From Cellulosilyticum lentocellum DSM 5427 (GTDB lineage Bacteria > Bacillota > Clostridia > Lachnospirales > Cellulosilyticaceae): a DNA stretch of 64,000 bases. Shown piece by piece: positions 31,843 through 40,204 of this stretch. Within the stretch, counting starts at the first letter, position 1. The number at the start of each line of letters is the position of its first letter. The position numbers and the translations under genes are program-made. The DNA lies in the NCBI RefSeq assembly GCF_000178835.2, contig NC_015275.1, positions 4,059,001 through 4,123,000 on the forward strand, given 5' to 3'. The notes beneath the pieces were generated by a model, which did not search any database, was not told the origin of the DNA, and was given only the letters and a program-made list of their open reading frames with translations.

Positions 31843-34500
31843 TTAATTATTAAGGTCATCATACATAGAACCATGAACCTGAAGTGCTATCTCATCTAGC
31901 TGCTTTTCTGTATTAACACCTTTGAGCTGCATTCCTGGTACATTGGTAATACTTGATACATCTACATCATTTAACCATGCTGTCATATAATACTTGCCAT
32001 TTTTCATACCACCAAAGGTATAACACTTCTCATTATCTGGGTTCACTGTTATGGTTACTGTTGTTTCTTCTACTACCTTACAAATATATTGCCCCTCTTG
32101 TATGTACTCTCTATACTTATAGTCATCTTTACTATCTTGAGTATTAGATTCTTCATAGCCTTCTAAAATTTCTTTAAAATAGGTATGGGTAAAACCTGCT
32201 GCATCTGGGCTATATGGTACTTCATATTCTGTTACATAAGTATAATCTCGCTGTATATCTAATAGCCCCTCTGCTGCTGTTGTTGCTTCAGGGTCATCTA
32301 TTTCTAACTTTAATTGGTACTGAGAACCCTCATCTACATAGGTCATGTTAGATCCATACTTAAAACTTTGTAACACTTCATCTACAAGAGCTTTGTGCTC
32401 CTGTGTTTCCTTAGCTTCATCCTTATAGATTTCTGTACGTATGGTGAGTGTATATTCTCCTGCTGGATTAAAGTAATAGCCAGATTTAAAAGGATACTTA
32501 TACTGGCGTTGTAAATCTCTATCTGTTGCAAATGGGACGTGAGGATAGTCTGATTTATTAGTACTCTTTCTCTTAGCACTATTTAAATCCTCCTCATAAA
32601 TACTACTCATACTCTTACTAATGCCCCACTCAACCGTTGCTTTATTTTGCTGAGTAAAGATACGTTCATACTGCCCCTGTATTGCTTCATACTCTTCTGG
32701 CTCCGTCAGAAAAACATGCTTCATCCAGCGCTGAACTAACATAGGATATTCATCACTTTCCCACCATATGGTTTTGGCTAAAGAGGTATGGGTATTATCA
32801 TCTATTTCCTTTTTAAAATCTCTGGCTGCTACATGTGGCATATTTTCCCTGCCATTATATACTTGCGTTGTTATACTAATACGATCCTCTCCTGGCTGGA
32901 ATATACCACTTTGAGTTCCTGAACCATAATAGGTACTACAATTATTACAAGTCACATAATGACTAGAACCATCCTCATTCTCACAACAATAGACACTATG
33001 AGAAGTGTGGTACTCATAGTTCCTCTCAACATCACCCTTATAAGAAACTACCATCTTACGTACTGGGTTAGAAAGATTAGGTAGATAGAAGTCTCCATAT
33101 TCTTCTCTCTTGATAACACCTTGTATAATAGGACTTCTCGTAACAGATTCTGCAGCTTCATCTACCGGAGGGTTCGTATCATCTTTTACCTTTGCACCAG
33201 ATAACGCTCCATCATTATCTTCTATATCAACATTTAACCCTCCCGTTAAATTGCCATCCCATCTCCAAAGACTTTGACTAGGTGATTTTACACTTCCAGG
33301 AATCCCCCCTCCTGCTAAATCATGTTCTAATTCTTTAGTAAGCTCATCATAATAGAGGGTATAGTCTGCTGTTGCAATATCATAACGAATCCAAGATATG
33401 TTTTTACTCACTTTATTATCAGTATAAATACTTTCTTCTGGATCCTTACTTGGATTAATCTCAAAACTAATGGTAACTGGCTCTCTTGGCATGATAAACT
33501 CTAAGTCAAATACTGCATCAAATTCCGAACCTTTAGATGGTATAGTAACACTTCCTTGACTCCCACTTCCCCCATACCCTGCAAACTTGCATGTACTTTC
33601 TTCTTTCTCTTGATAAATAGTACCTGTTGTATCTCCCTTAACAGTCCATTTATACGTAGTGCCCACATTTTCATCAAATGTAGATTTAACTATAGCTGAT
33701 GCTTTTACTGCATCATCATTTCTTACGCCTGCACCTTCTGCCTGTGCACATTCTAAAGTTACTGATAGATTAGGTCCTATTAAACTAAATGGAGCTATAG
33801 GGACACCCATATAATATCCACCCTTTTGATACATCCTCCCTTGCCCCCAAGTGTCTTGTGTAGGTGGGGTGATAATGTGTACATGCTTAATCCAACCAGC
33901 ACTAGGTTTATCTCCCACATTATGCACAGGATAATTCCTATTACTATAGTTAGGGGCCTCAGGCTGTTTTATATCTTTATATTTTTTGCCTCCATAAGCC
34001 ATATCTACACCTACTTGAATAGCCTCTTCCAATGTGCTGTTGTTATCAAGGCTTGGAATATTAAACACTTGATCATCAAAATACCCCTTCTTGCACTCCC
34101 CTTCATCCCACGGCAAATAATCTCCCCATTTAGAAATCACCTTACCATCCCAACCTACCCTCCAACGATATTGTGGGTTGGGCACTTTATCTCCTACATT
34201 GTTTTTTCCAAGAAATTCTTTTTCTCCTCTATCATCCCCTCCTGACATATTTCCATAAGCCAACATATAGGTCTCTTCTTTTGTACTACCATACCCCTTA
34301 TCATAAACGTGTAAGTCCCCATACTCACCTATTCTTAAAGGATACTCTTCATCCCCTAATCCATATATTTGTGCCATATCTTGATTAATCTTTTGCCTTA
34401 CTGTCTCTTGTTCATCAGTTAAGGTAGATGCCATTATTGAGGTATGAAGATTTTGAAATACTAAACTACTTACTATTAAATACTTTAACCATTTTTTCAT
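31843..34500 (-). CDS. Large secreted protein of unknown function, subtype A
   Basis: About 885 residues with the subtype A signal peptide and N-terminal domain. From ~235 on it matches the subtype B protein at 42404 more closely than the other subtype A protein at 16027 (for example S-K-N-I-S-W-I-R-Y-D-I-A-T-A-D and H-D-L-A-G-G-G-I). The Cys patch is V-Y-C-C-E-N ... V-T-C-N-N-C. The protein is intact to D-D-L-N-N. The mosaic indicates gene conversion between neighbouring modules. ATG at the second Met preferred on ribosome-site spacing. Confidence 0.7.
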   Translation of the reverse strand: MKKWLKYLIVSSLVFQNLHTSIMASTLTDEQETVRQKINQDMAQIYGLGDEEYPLRIGEYGDLHVYDKGYGSTKEETYMLAYGNMSGGDDRGEKEFLGKNNVGDKVPNPQYRWRVGWDGKVISKWGDYLPWDEGECKKGYFDDQVFNIPSLDNNSTLEEAIQVGVDMAYGGKKYKDIKQPEAPNYSNRNYPVHNVGDKPSAGWIKHVHIITPPTQDTWGQGRMYQKGGYYMGVPIAPFSLIGPNLSVTLECAQAEGAGVRNDDAVKASAIVKSTFDENVGTTYKWTVKGDTTGTIYQEKEESTCKFAGYGGSGSQGSVTIPSKGSEFDAVFDLEFIMPREPVTISFEINPSKDPEESIYTDNKVSKNISWIRYDIATADYTLYYDELTKELEHDLAGGGIPGSVKSPSQSLWRWDGNLTGGLNVDIEDNDGALSGAKVKDDTNPPVDEAAESVTRSPIIQGVIKREEYGDFYLPNLSNPVRKMVVSYKGDVERNYEYHTSHSVYCCENEDGSSHYVTCNNCSTYYGSGTQSGIFQPGEDRISITTQVYNGRENMPHVAARDFKKEIDDNTHTSLAKTIWWESDEYPMLVQRWMKHVFLTEPEEYEAIQGQYERIFTQQNKATVEWGISKSMSSIYEEDLNSAKRKSTNKSDYPHVPFATDRDLQRQYKYPFKSGYYFNPAGEYTLTIRTEIYKDEAKETQEHKALVDEVLQSFKYGSNMTYVDEGSQYQLKLEIDDPEATTAAEGLLDIQRDYTYVTEYEVPYSPDAAGFTHTYFKEILEGYEESNTQDSKDDYKYREYIQEGQYICKVVEETTVTITVNPDNEKCYTFGGMKNGKYYMTAWLNDVDVSSITNVPGMQLKGVNTEKQLDEIALQVHGSMYDDLNN

Positions 34501-34520
34501 AATCATTTCCTCTTTAGAAA

Positions 34521-35336
34521 TTATTTCTTATACACACGAATATTTACAGTCCTATCATCACCATTTACTTCAAAAATATAGCTTTCTGTATTAAAAGTTT
34601 TCTCTCCTATCTGGTCCCTAATACTTGATTTCTTTCTAGCAAAATCCATTATTTTCTTTGCTTCAGCTGGAGTCACTACTTGTTGTAAGATTTGCTCTGC
34701 CTCATCACACTGAATGCTATAATCCACTTGTGTCCCTTGTGTTACACATAAAATTATAGTTCCTCTAGATTTTACTGTATATAAATCTACTTGATTAGCC
34801 GTTCTAATTGATGATGAATCCCCTAGATTAGATACCACACAATCTGCAGTAATAGGTATTGTAAATGGTCCTGCTTCAAACACCTTCACCTCTGGAAGTG
34901 GTGCTTTTCCATTATCTATGTACACAATCCTTACCTTATTATCATATTTAACCGTTGCTCCTAAGGCTTCACTTACAAATCTTATTGGTACATAAGTTCT
35001 TGTTCCTTTTACAATGGCTGCTGTATCTAATTCTTTGACTTGTCCATTTACCATGATTTGCTTTGAATTGATCTTTAAAATAGCTACTTTATCTCCATCT
35101 ATAATCGTTACTCTTTTTGCTGCTGCGTCCCACTCTACCTTCGCCCCTAACTGTTCACTTACAAATCTAACTGGTACTAATACTCTGCTATTACTATCCA
35201 CATAAGGCTTTCCATCTGGAAAATATACTTGTGTTCCATTAACTCTTACTCGTATCTCTGATAGTGCAAATACTTGTGGTATACACATTACAAGCATCAT
35301 TATCATTACTGTCCATTTTAGTATTCCTTTTTTCAT
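34521..35336 (-). CDS. Secreted stalk-domain protein, subtype A
   Basis: 271 residues: signal peptide (M-K-K-G-I-L-K-W-T-V-M-I-M-M), two-half stalk domain (V-P-V-R-F-V-S-E-Q-L-G-A and V-P-I-R-F-V-S-E-A-L-G-A), and a subtype A C-terminal domain (V-F-E-A-G-P-F-T-I-P-I-T-A-D ... V-N-I-R-V-Y-K-K). It is upstream of and co-directional with the subtype A large protein, about 20 bases apart. Confidence 0.82.
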   Translation of the reverse strand: MKKGILKWTVMIMMLVMCIPQVFALSEIRVRVNGTQVYFPDGKPYVDSNSRVLVPVRFVSEQLGAKVEWDAAAKRVTIIDGDKVAILKINSKQIMVNGQVKELDTAAIVKGTRTYVPIRFVSEALGATVKYDNKVRIVYIDNGKAPLPEVKVFEAGPFTIPITADCVVSNLGDSSSIRTANQVDLYTVKSRGTIILCVTQGTQVDYSIQCDEAEQILQQVVTPAEAKKIMDFARKKSSIRDQIGEKTFNTESYIFEVNGDDRTVNIRVYKK

Positions 35337-35463
35337 TTAAATCTCCCCTATCTTTAGTTAATAATAATTCTTTACTCATATTCATCTTATTCTTTTATAT
35401 ATAGCTATCTTTGTCATATTCCTACTCTAAAAAGTATGGAGTGAAACATACTAAAATCCGAAT

Positions 35464-35491
35464 AAAAGGATTACAATCTTGTAATCCTTTT
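35464..35491 (-). terminator. Perfect hairpin terminator after the duplicated WXG100 pair
   Basis: AAAAGGATTACAA and its exact complement are separated by two bases; the minus-strand transcript continues into T/A. The same element follows the original pair at 49974-50001, so it was copied with the genes. Confidence 0.75.
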
Positions 35492-35502
35492 ATCTCCCCT
35501 TA

Positions 35503-35796
35503 CTATTTACTTAATTGAGCAGCAATCTCTTGTTCTTCTTTTTCCTTAGCATCAGCTGTTGCTTTAACTTCAAGGCTAATGTTTGTTACACATTCAATAA
35601 GTTTCTTAACATTTGGCTCAATCTTATTATATTGATCTAGGAATTTCTTCCCAGAATCACCTTTCCACCAAGAAGATGTTTCTTCAATAAGTTTTTTAAC
35701 TTGTTTCATTTGTTTGTCTAGCTCTTTTGCTTGATTATCAATACTAGTCGTCGTTTTTCTAGCTCTTGCGACGTCAAATTCCATCATTTCTGCCAT
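35503..35796 (-). CDS. WXG100 protein, duplicate copy (EsxA-like, second of pair)
   Basis: 97 residues, identical in protein sequence to the product at 50013-50306. Helical hairpin with W-K-G turn (S-S-W-W-K-G-D-S-G-K-K-F) and an acidic C-terminal end. WXG100 proteins form helical dimers and are the hallmark secreted substrates or partners of EssC. The copy sits away from the core operon, after a remnant of the essC 3' end, and has its own terminator. The few base differences from the original are silent, so both copies are kept under selection or are very recent. Confidence 0.88.
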   Translation of the reverse strand: MAEMMEFDVARARKTTTSIDNQAKELDKQMKQVKKLIEETSSWWKGDSGKKFLDQYNKIEPNVKKLIECVTNISLEVKATADAKEKEEQEIAAQLSK

Positions 35797-35828
35797 GGTT
35801 AATTCCTCCCTTAATATGTACTCTTTTA

Positions 35829-36116
35829 TTATTTAAATGATGCTGCAATTTTCTTTTCTGTTTGTTCTTTGATGTCAGCAATTTTCCCCAATTGAGTGCC
35901 AATATCTGTTACTAGCTTAGAAAGTTCTACTAAGCTTGGTGCAAACTTGGTGTACTGTGCATTAAATGCATCTTGTGAATCACCTTTCCAGTAGCTGTTT
36001 ACATCTTTGATGTCTTTGTCTAAGTTACTTTTGATGCCGTCCACTTTTTTTGCTTCTGATTTTAACTTTGTTGACATAGTTTTTGCCTGTCCAACGCTAA
36101 ACGTCATTTGCGCCAT
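35829..36116 (-). CDS. WXG100 protein, duplicate copy (EsxA-like, first of pair)
   Basis: 95 residues, identical in protein sequence to the product at 50339-50626. It shows W-K-G at the turn (V-N-S-Y-W-K-G-D-S-Q-D-A-F), a coiled-coil-like N-terminal helix and a lysine-rich end. Together with the following gene it probably forms the WXG100 dimer delivered to EssC. The AGGGAG ribosome site and the upstream essC tail were carried with the duplication, so transcription now depends on a local promoter or read-through. Confidence 0.88.
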   Translation of the reverse strand: MAQMTFSVGQAKTMSTKLKSEAKKVDGIKSNLDKDIKDVNSYWKGDSQDAFNAQYTKFAPSLVELSKLVTDIGTQLGKIADIKEQTEKKIAASFK

Positions 36117-36127
36117 AATTAATCTCC

Positions 36128-36240
36128 CTTTTTAATTTAATTTTATATAGTCGCTAATTTCAGCGGTATATACTTGTTCTTGGTTATTAAATAGCCATTC
36201 CAATTCTCATTGTATTCAGCTTCTATCCTCTATTAAAATT
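36128..36240 (-). pseudogene. Vestige of the essC 3' end
   Basis: The bases match the last part of essC and its stop region at 50640-50710 (TATAGTCGCTAAT, CGGTATATACTTGTTCTTGG). After an internal deletion of about 125 bases, a short piece matches 50835-50860 (CATTGTATTCAGCTTCTAT). It proves that the WXG100 pair beside it was copied from the core operon rather than acquired separately. Confidence 0.8.
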
Positions 36241-36411
36241 ACACCCTCTTTTATTTTATGTATTGTTTTGCTTTTTATAATATTCAAAATTATTTTATAT
36301 TATTTTTTTATTTTTATCAACCATGTCATATTATTTGTACAATATTAGCATCCACTTTTTGCACATTAGACTGTGATGCATTTTTAATGCTGCTCTAATC
36401 TTTCTTCTATA

Positions 36412-36530
36412 AGCAAAAAATAAAAGAGCCTAATACATCTTCACTCCAACGAATTCTTGGATGATTTTGTGCTAGGCTCTTGCTATATCATCTATACGGA
36501 TGCCATTTAGCTCTATGCTCTTATTCATTT
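36412..36530 (-). repeat. ~115-bp structured repeat with terminator and 18-codon ORF, copy 1
   Basis: The minus strand contains ATG-AAT-AAG-AGC, opening an 18-residue frame (M-N-K-S-I-E-L-N-G-I-R-I-D-D-I-A-R-A). A hairpin GAGCCTAGCACA with TGTATTAGGCTC and a T-rich tail follow, a strong terminator. The same arrangement recurs at 38648-38758. Here it is preceded by a second mini-frame (M-Y-S-K-Y-S-E-V-K) behind GGAGGAG that overlaps it by ATGA. The two copies flank the toxin remnant and prim-pol fragment. Confidence 0.6.
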
Positions 36531-36713
36531 AACTTCTGAGTACTTGCTATACATTTCTATCTCCTCCATATGAGGATATCATCATATCATAGATGTCTCG
36601 CTTTTTCACCGCACTCCAGGATTAGTATTTGCATTTTCAGGCAATTTATACATACTTTTTATTTATTTTTATATATCTATATTGGAGGATTTTATATTTT
36701 TAGACAAAAAGAA
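36531..36713. other. Intergenic stretch between repeat element and terminator
   Basis: Apart from the nine-codon frame behind GGAGGAG near 36.55 kb, I see no gene. The AT-rich region probably holds the promoter that drives the repeat-element transcript. Confidence 0.3.
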
Positions 36714-36747
36714 ACCCAGCAGGGACCAAAGTTAATCGGTATGCTGG
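36714..36747 (-). terminator. Hairpin terminator after the 154-residue immunity gene (repeated element)
   Basis: CCAGCA pairs with TGCTGG and ACC with GGT inside it; the minus-strand transcript continues into GGGTTTCTTTTTGTC. An almost identical hairpin ends the immunity genes at 39554-39588. It is a second family of cassette-closing repeats in this window. Confidence 0.6.
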
Positions 36748-36802
36748 TGAAATATTCTCTTAATTATAAATAGATTTATAATCTAATTTCTATTTGGATT
36801 CT

Positions 36803-37267
36803 TTATTCTTGAGGTTTTTTATAGCACCACTGGGCATCATATGTTCCCATATTTGCAATATATTCAATTTCCTCAAATGTATAATGCCAATTTAATTCAT
36901 CATAAAAAATATCATCTTTATTTAATTTCATATACTCGTAAATAAAATCAAGTAATATCTTAGTCGATTTAAAACTTTCTATATTGATACATTGTTGATA
37001 ATTTTTCTTTTCATTTATAAAACTAAACATTCCATCTATCATATCATCTGTGTCATTATAAGCATATATAAGGAACTCATTACCATCTTGTTCCTTTTCG
37101 GCTAGAATAAATGTCATATATTCATAAGTACCATCATTATTCTTTTCAAATTCTAGCCCCTCCAAACAAACAATATTCGCCTGATGAGCCGCACACTTTA
37201 TATCACGTATTAATTTTTCAAAATTCATTTCATCTTTATTCTTTAATAAAATTCCTGATATGCCCAT
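36803..37267 (-). CDS. Putative immunity protein, unrecognised family
   Basis: 154 residues, acidic and soluble, with no signal peptide. It contains a central F-I-L-A-E-K-E-Q-D-G-N-E-F-L-I-Y-A-Y strand pair and a C-terminal H-Y-T-F-E-E-I-E-Y-I helix. Its ATG overlaps the stop codon of a toxin-like C-terminal fragment (TAATG), the coupling typical of a toxin-immunity pair. The toxin's body has been replaced by a phage-type gene, leaving this as an orphan immunity gene. No family can be named. Confidence 0.55.
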   Translation of the reverse strand: MGISGILLKNKDEMNFEKLIRDIKCAAHQANIVCLEGLEFEKNNDGTYEYMTFILAEKEQDGNEFLIYAYNDTDDMIDGMFSFINEKKNYQQCINIESFKSTKILLDFIYEYMKLNKDDIFYDELNWHYTFEEIEYIANMGTYDAQWCYKKPQE

Positions 37268-37383
37268 TAATTGACCAATCCTTTCAATACATTTATATCA
37301 TCAACAACAGTTATCCCCATAGCTTCTATCTTCTGTACTAATTTTACATTATTAAGATTTGTAAAATCTATAGCTTCATCTAT
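37267..37383 (-). pseudogene. C-terminal remnant of a toxin tip joined to the prim-pol fragment
   Basis: The frame reads L-Y-I-D-E-A-I-D-F-T-N-L-N-N-V-K-L-V, then Q-K-I-E-A-M-G-I-T-V-V-D-D-I-N-V-L-K-G. The alternating helix-strand pattern and its overlap with the immunity gene mark it as the end of a toxin domain. Upstream the sequence switches abruptly to the truncated primase gene in another frame, so a deletion or insertion junction lies near 37385. Confidence 0.5.
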
Positions 37384-38630
37384 GTATAAAAATATTTTCT
37401 ATCATGGCTAAGCAATTCTCCTGTTTTTAAATCAATAATTCCATTTTGACAATTAATCTTCCATATATCCTTATCCAGTTCATCGGTTGTAATAGTTAGC
37501 TCTTGTAAATCACTCGCTAGACTTATCATCGCTTTTATCCTTGAAAATCCTTCTGATTTAAGTGCATGCTTTACGAGCTCTCTTCTTGCTATATCATCTT
37601 GTATCTGTTGTGCCTCTTCTAACATGGTTCTAACTGTTTTAATAGCTAATTCTGTAATCCTACCACTGCTATCTGCTTCCCAATACTGACCATTCCATAT
37701 GAACCATTTATCTAAGATGTGACAATACCTTATGTCCTTGCCATATAAATCCCTAAAGCGTTCTGCATTTCCACTATCTGTGCGATTATAGTAAGGCTTT
37801 AGATTTGCCTTATTAGGCTCATATTTACCTATGCTTCTAGCAATTGTCCTTACCTCTTCTACCTCTAAAGGTGGCTCACAGTTTGCCTCATTTTCAGCCA
37901 TAAGTGCCACTATTATGCCGGATTCACTCATTCCTTTTCTTCGCAAAGTTCCAGCAAGACTGGTCAGATGATTATTTCTACTTCCTTCAAAGACAGTAGC
38001 TGTACTAGTTTCTAGTGCTTGGTACACTACTTCTCTTTTTTGTATTTGGTCACCCTCACACATCACCTCTAACAACCACTCGGGTGCCTCTACTGGCTCA
38101 CTATCAAAGGGTGAATGACCTTCTAACCAACTGTAGGTGTTGCCACTTACATGAAGGCTTGGTGTGGCTACAATAAGACCTCCATTTGACCTAGTATCTA
38201 AGCCCTGTTTAAAACTCACTTTATTAGGAATATGAACACCCTTTGGATATTTAAAGATGAGGTGCCTACCACCACTACCAGTAAGTGCTGTAACAGTAGG
38301 TGGTAAATCCTCATATAGCATTTGTAATAATTCTAGTGACTCATCTCCTTGATACTTGGTATCTACATCTAGGACTAACCAGCCACTTCTCTCTCCTGTA
38401 GGAATGCCTATGTTGGCATCAGGGTACTTGCTCCACCACTTTGTAATGGTATCTTGATTAGTAGTAGCTAGTTCTTGCCAACCGTTAAAAATAGGGTGCT
38501 TACCTTTACTGGAACAACTACTACCTTTCTTACAAGTACAATTGCCATCTCCCTTGATGCCATGTAGTGGCATGACTGGTATTCCTATCTCTGCATACTT
38601 TAAAGCCATTCGTAATACTTCATTTGGCAC
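37380..38630 (-). CDS. Truncated phage/plasmid primase-polymerase (prim-pol, PriCT, D5-N start)
   Basis: 416 residues. N-terminal bifunctional prim-pol domain (I-P-V-M-P-L-H-G-I-K, the D-V-D-T metal site in W-L-V-L-D-V-D-T-K, S-G-G-R-H-L-I-F), a PriCT_1 helical domain (~215-265, R-N-N-H-L-T-S-L-A-G-T-L-R-R-K-G) and the beginning of a D5-type region (F-I-W-N-G-Q-Y-W-E-A-D). Intact relatives are ~750-800 residues and carry a superfamily 3 helicase, which is missing here. The end (F-Y-T) is read from unrelated sequence. It is a replication-module remnant of a prophage or mobile element, unlikely to work. Confidence 0.8.
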   Translation of the reverse strand: MPNEVLRMALKYAEIGIPVMPLHGIKGDGNCTCKKGSSCSSKGKHPIFNGWQELATTNQDTITKWWSKYPDANIGIPTGERSGWLVLDVDTKYQGDESLELLQMLYEDLPPTVTALTGSGGRHLIFKYPKGVHIPNKVSFKQGLDTRSNGGLIVATPSLHVSGNTYSWLEGHSPFDSEPVEAPEWLLEVMCEGDQIQKREVVYQALETSTATVFEGSRNNHLTSLAGTLRRKGMSESGIIVALMAENEANCEPPLEVEEVRTIARSIGKYEPNKANLKPYYNRTDSGNAERFRDLYGKDIRYCHILDKWFIWNGQYWEADSSGRITELAIKTVRTMLEEAQQIQDDIARRELVKHALKSEGFSRIKAMISLASDLQELTITTDELDKDIWKINCQNGIIDLKTGELLSHDRKYFYT

Positions 38631-38647
38631 TTTCTAACCTCCTTTCT

Positions 38648-38758
38648 ATGAGCGAAAAATAAAAGAGCCTAACACATCTTCACTCTAAGAATGATTTGTG
38701 CTAGGCTCCTGCTATCTCGGCTATACGGATGCGATTCGGCTCTATGCTCTTATTCATT
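38648..38758 (-). repeat. ~115-bp structured repeat with terminator and 18-codon ORF, copy 2
   Basis: It encodes M-N-K-S-I-E-P-N-R-I-R-I-A-E-I-A-G-A, then a hairpin GAGCCTAGCACA/TGTGTTAGGCTC followed by TTTTATTTTT. It lies directly behind the Com-like gene and just upstream of the primase gene. Compared with copy 1, the peptide start and the hairpin are conserved while codons between them differ. It may be a phage microprotein gene with its terminator, or a structured RNA. Confidence 0.6.
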
Positions 38759-38759
38759 T

Positions 38760-38903
38760 TTAACTTACCTTCTTTACTTCTAGCTTGACTATCTGTTTAC
38801 ATCTGGGACATTTGATAGTACCTACCACATACTCTGCATCTAGTAATCTCTGATTGCAATGTGGGCACTTAATGACTATCTCATTGGACTTATTTTGCTC
38901 CAT
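38760..38903 (-). CDS. Com-like zinc-ribbon small phage protein
   Basis: 47 residues with two C-P-x-C knuckles (I-K-C-P-H-C-N and I-K-C-P-R-C-K) spaced as in the Mu Com family of small zinc-finger regulators found in many phages. Its ATG lies inside the end of the ribbon-helix-helix gene (14-base overlap, ATGGAGCAAAATAA), so they belong to one operon. It was identified by reading the overlapping frame. It supports a prophage origin for this segment. Confidence 0.75.
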   Translation of the reverse strand: MEQNKSNEIVIKCPHCNQRLLDAEYVVGTIKCPRCKQIVKLEVKKVS

Positions 38904-39429
38904 CTCCATCACTCTCCCAAAAAGTTAACCCTTCTTGTAAGCTTTCTCTTTCTAGTCTTGGTTTGTAGCCATACTTAGGTTGAAACTCCTCGTAGAACTC
39001 TTTATCTTCTCCTCTAAGTTCTAGGCCTTGTTTCACTTCTTGTTGAAGCTGCTCAAAACGTGCTCTAGCTTCTTCAACAAAAGCCAACTGATAAACCATT
39101 TCATAAAGTTCTTTTGACTGAATAACACCTTCATTGCTTTGAGAGAACTCTAATAAGATATCTGAGTTTCTTCCCCATACTGCTCTCTTAGCATTATCCT
39201 GTGCCCAACGTTTGATGGTCATATTTTGCAAAGCTGTTCCCATAGACACATTTGCATTGCTACTATATGCCTCTAACTTCTTGTAAAATGTAGGTTCAAA
39301 ATCAAGTAGCATAGTAATGGCTTTAAGAATCATCTCATTACGAGACATACCAAGTGCTTTTGCTTGTGCATCCATAGTAGCTACTTCTGGGCTGTCTTTA
39401 GTTAGACGAATGTTAATTAATTCTGGCAT
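38890..39429 (-). CDS. Ribbon-helix-helix phage-type DNA-binding protein
   Basis: 179 residues. The first ~45 (I-N-I-R-L-T-K-D-S-P-E-V, then A-L-G-M-S-R-N-E-M-I-L-K-A-I) look like a ribbon-helix-helix domain. The remainder is a charged helical region of unknown function, with W-A-Q-D-N-A-K-R-A-V-W in the middle. The start ATG is behind GGAGGAG. Overlap with the Com-like gene and proximity to the primase suggest an early-gene operon of a degraded phage. Its exact role, for example repressor or accessory replication factor, cannot be told. Confidence 0.6.
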   Translation of the reverse strand: MPELINIRLTKDSPEVATMDAQAKALGMSRNEMILKAITMLLDFEPTFYKKLEAYSSNANVSMGTALQNMTIKRWAQDNAKRAVWGRNSDILLEFSQSNEGVIQSKELYEMVYQLAFVEEARARFEQLQQEVKQGLELRGEDKEFYEEFQPKYGYKPRLERESLQEGLTFWESDGDGAK

Positions 39430-39539
39430 TTTATCTCCTCCTCATTATTTGAATTTATAACAATATTATATACCTTTTATTTTGTAATATAAATACATTT
39501 TTATATTTTTTGTATATATTCATTTCACGATAATGTATT

Positions 39540-39836
39540 TTAGACAAAAGAAAACCCAGCAGGAACCAAACTTAATTGGTATGCTGAGTCAATGGTATCT
39601 TTTTCTATATATTGTTCCGCTAAATCAATGTCCTTTGTCATTTTTAGCTGCGGATATTTCTTATCTAGCTCTCTTAAACATTTTATAAACTTCTTGCTCT
39701 GCAATTTTTCTGATATGTCTTCAAACACTTTACTTATAAAATATATATCTTATTCTGTACATTCATTCAAGTAATTAATTATTGATATCTCATCTGTATC
39801 TAAGATTTCTACAAATAAAATATATTTATCATCCAA
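39540..39836 (-). pseudogene. Immunity-like gene with an in-frame stop
   Basis: From a TTG that overlaps the end of the preceding immunity gene, the frame runs D-D-K-Y-I-L-F-V-E-I-L-D-T-D-E-I to a TAA after N-E-C-T-E. The same frame then continues D-I-Y-F-I-S-K-V-F-E-D-I-S-E-K-L for about 70 residues, ending in the terminator hairpin. Removing the single stop would give a ~99-residue acidic protein of immunity size. The lower part could start from an internal GTG, but this is less likely. Family not recognised. Confidence 0.5.
39554..39588 (-). terminator. Hairpin terminator after the Ntox30 immunity genes (repeated element)
   Basis: CCCAGCA/TGCTGAG and ACCAA/TTGGT form a stem, and the minus strand continues into GGGTTTTCTTTTGTC. 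The element closely matches 36714-36747. The open frame of the upstream pseudogene reads through it. Confidence 0.6.
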
Positions 39837-40143
39837 AGAGTTCTAATATATACTCCTTTAAATCATCTTCTAGTTCGTCCTTAATAGCTAAAATATTATT
39901 AAAATCAACCTTTTCTTGTATATTATAATATGAATTAGCATTACATAAAGTATTTAGTAGTTCCTCCCTTGCTTCATACTTTAGCGATAATACGTTAATT
40001 TCTAGTAATTTATTTACTAATGTAATTACCTCATCTTCACTGTACCCCTTATACGATATTTTATCTTCAATAAGTTCAATGATCTTAATCAATTCTTCTT
40101 CGGTATTCCAATTACCTAGCATAGTTATTTCTTCTAATTTCAT
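39829..40143 (-). CDS. Putative immunity protein for the Ntox30-type effector
   Basis: About 104 residues from the ATG behind AAGGAG (an in-frame ATG 19 codons upstream lacks a good site and adds a basic extension). All-helical and acidic: L-I-K-I-I-E-L-I-E-D-K-I, a central Y-E-A-R-E-E-L-L-N-T-L, then D-E-L-E-D-D-L-K-E-Y-I-L-E-L-F-G. It directly follows the effector gene, the position of a cognate immunity protein. No named family is recognised. Confidence 0.6.
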   Translation of the reverse strand: MKLEEITMLGNWNTEEELIKIIELIEDKISYKGYSEDEVITLVNKLLEINVLSLKYEAREELLNTLCNANSYYNIQEKVDFNNILAIKDELEDDLKEYILELFG

Positions 40144-40204
40144 TCTTATCTCCTTTTTTGTCTTTTTAAATAACCTAATTACCTGCTTTTCAAGAACCAT
40201 CTTG

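Noticed and set aside
32382-32579. Minus-strand frames inside the large secreted genes (also near 42943 and 43432)
   Set aside because: Alternative frames that recur only because the parent gene is duplicated; no independent start signal.
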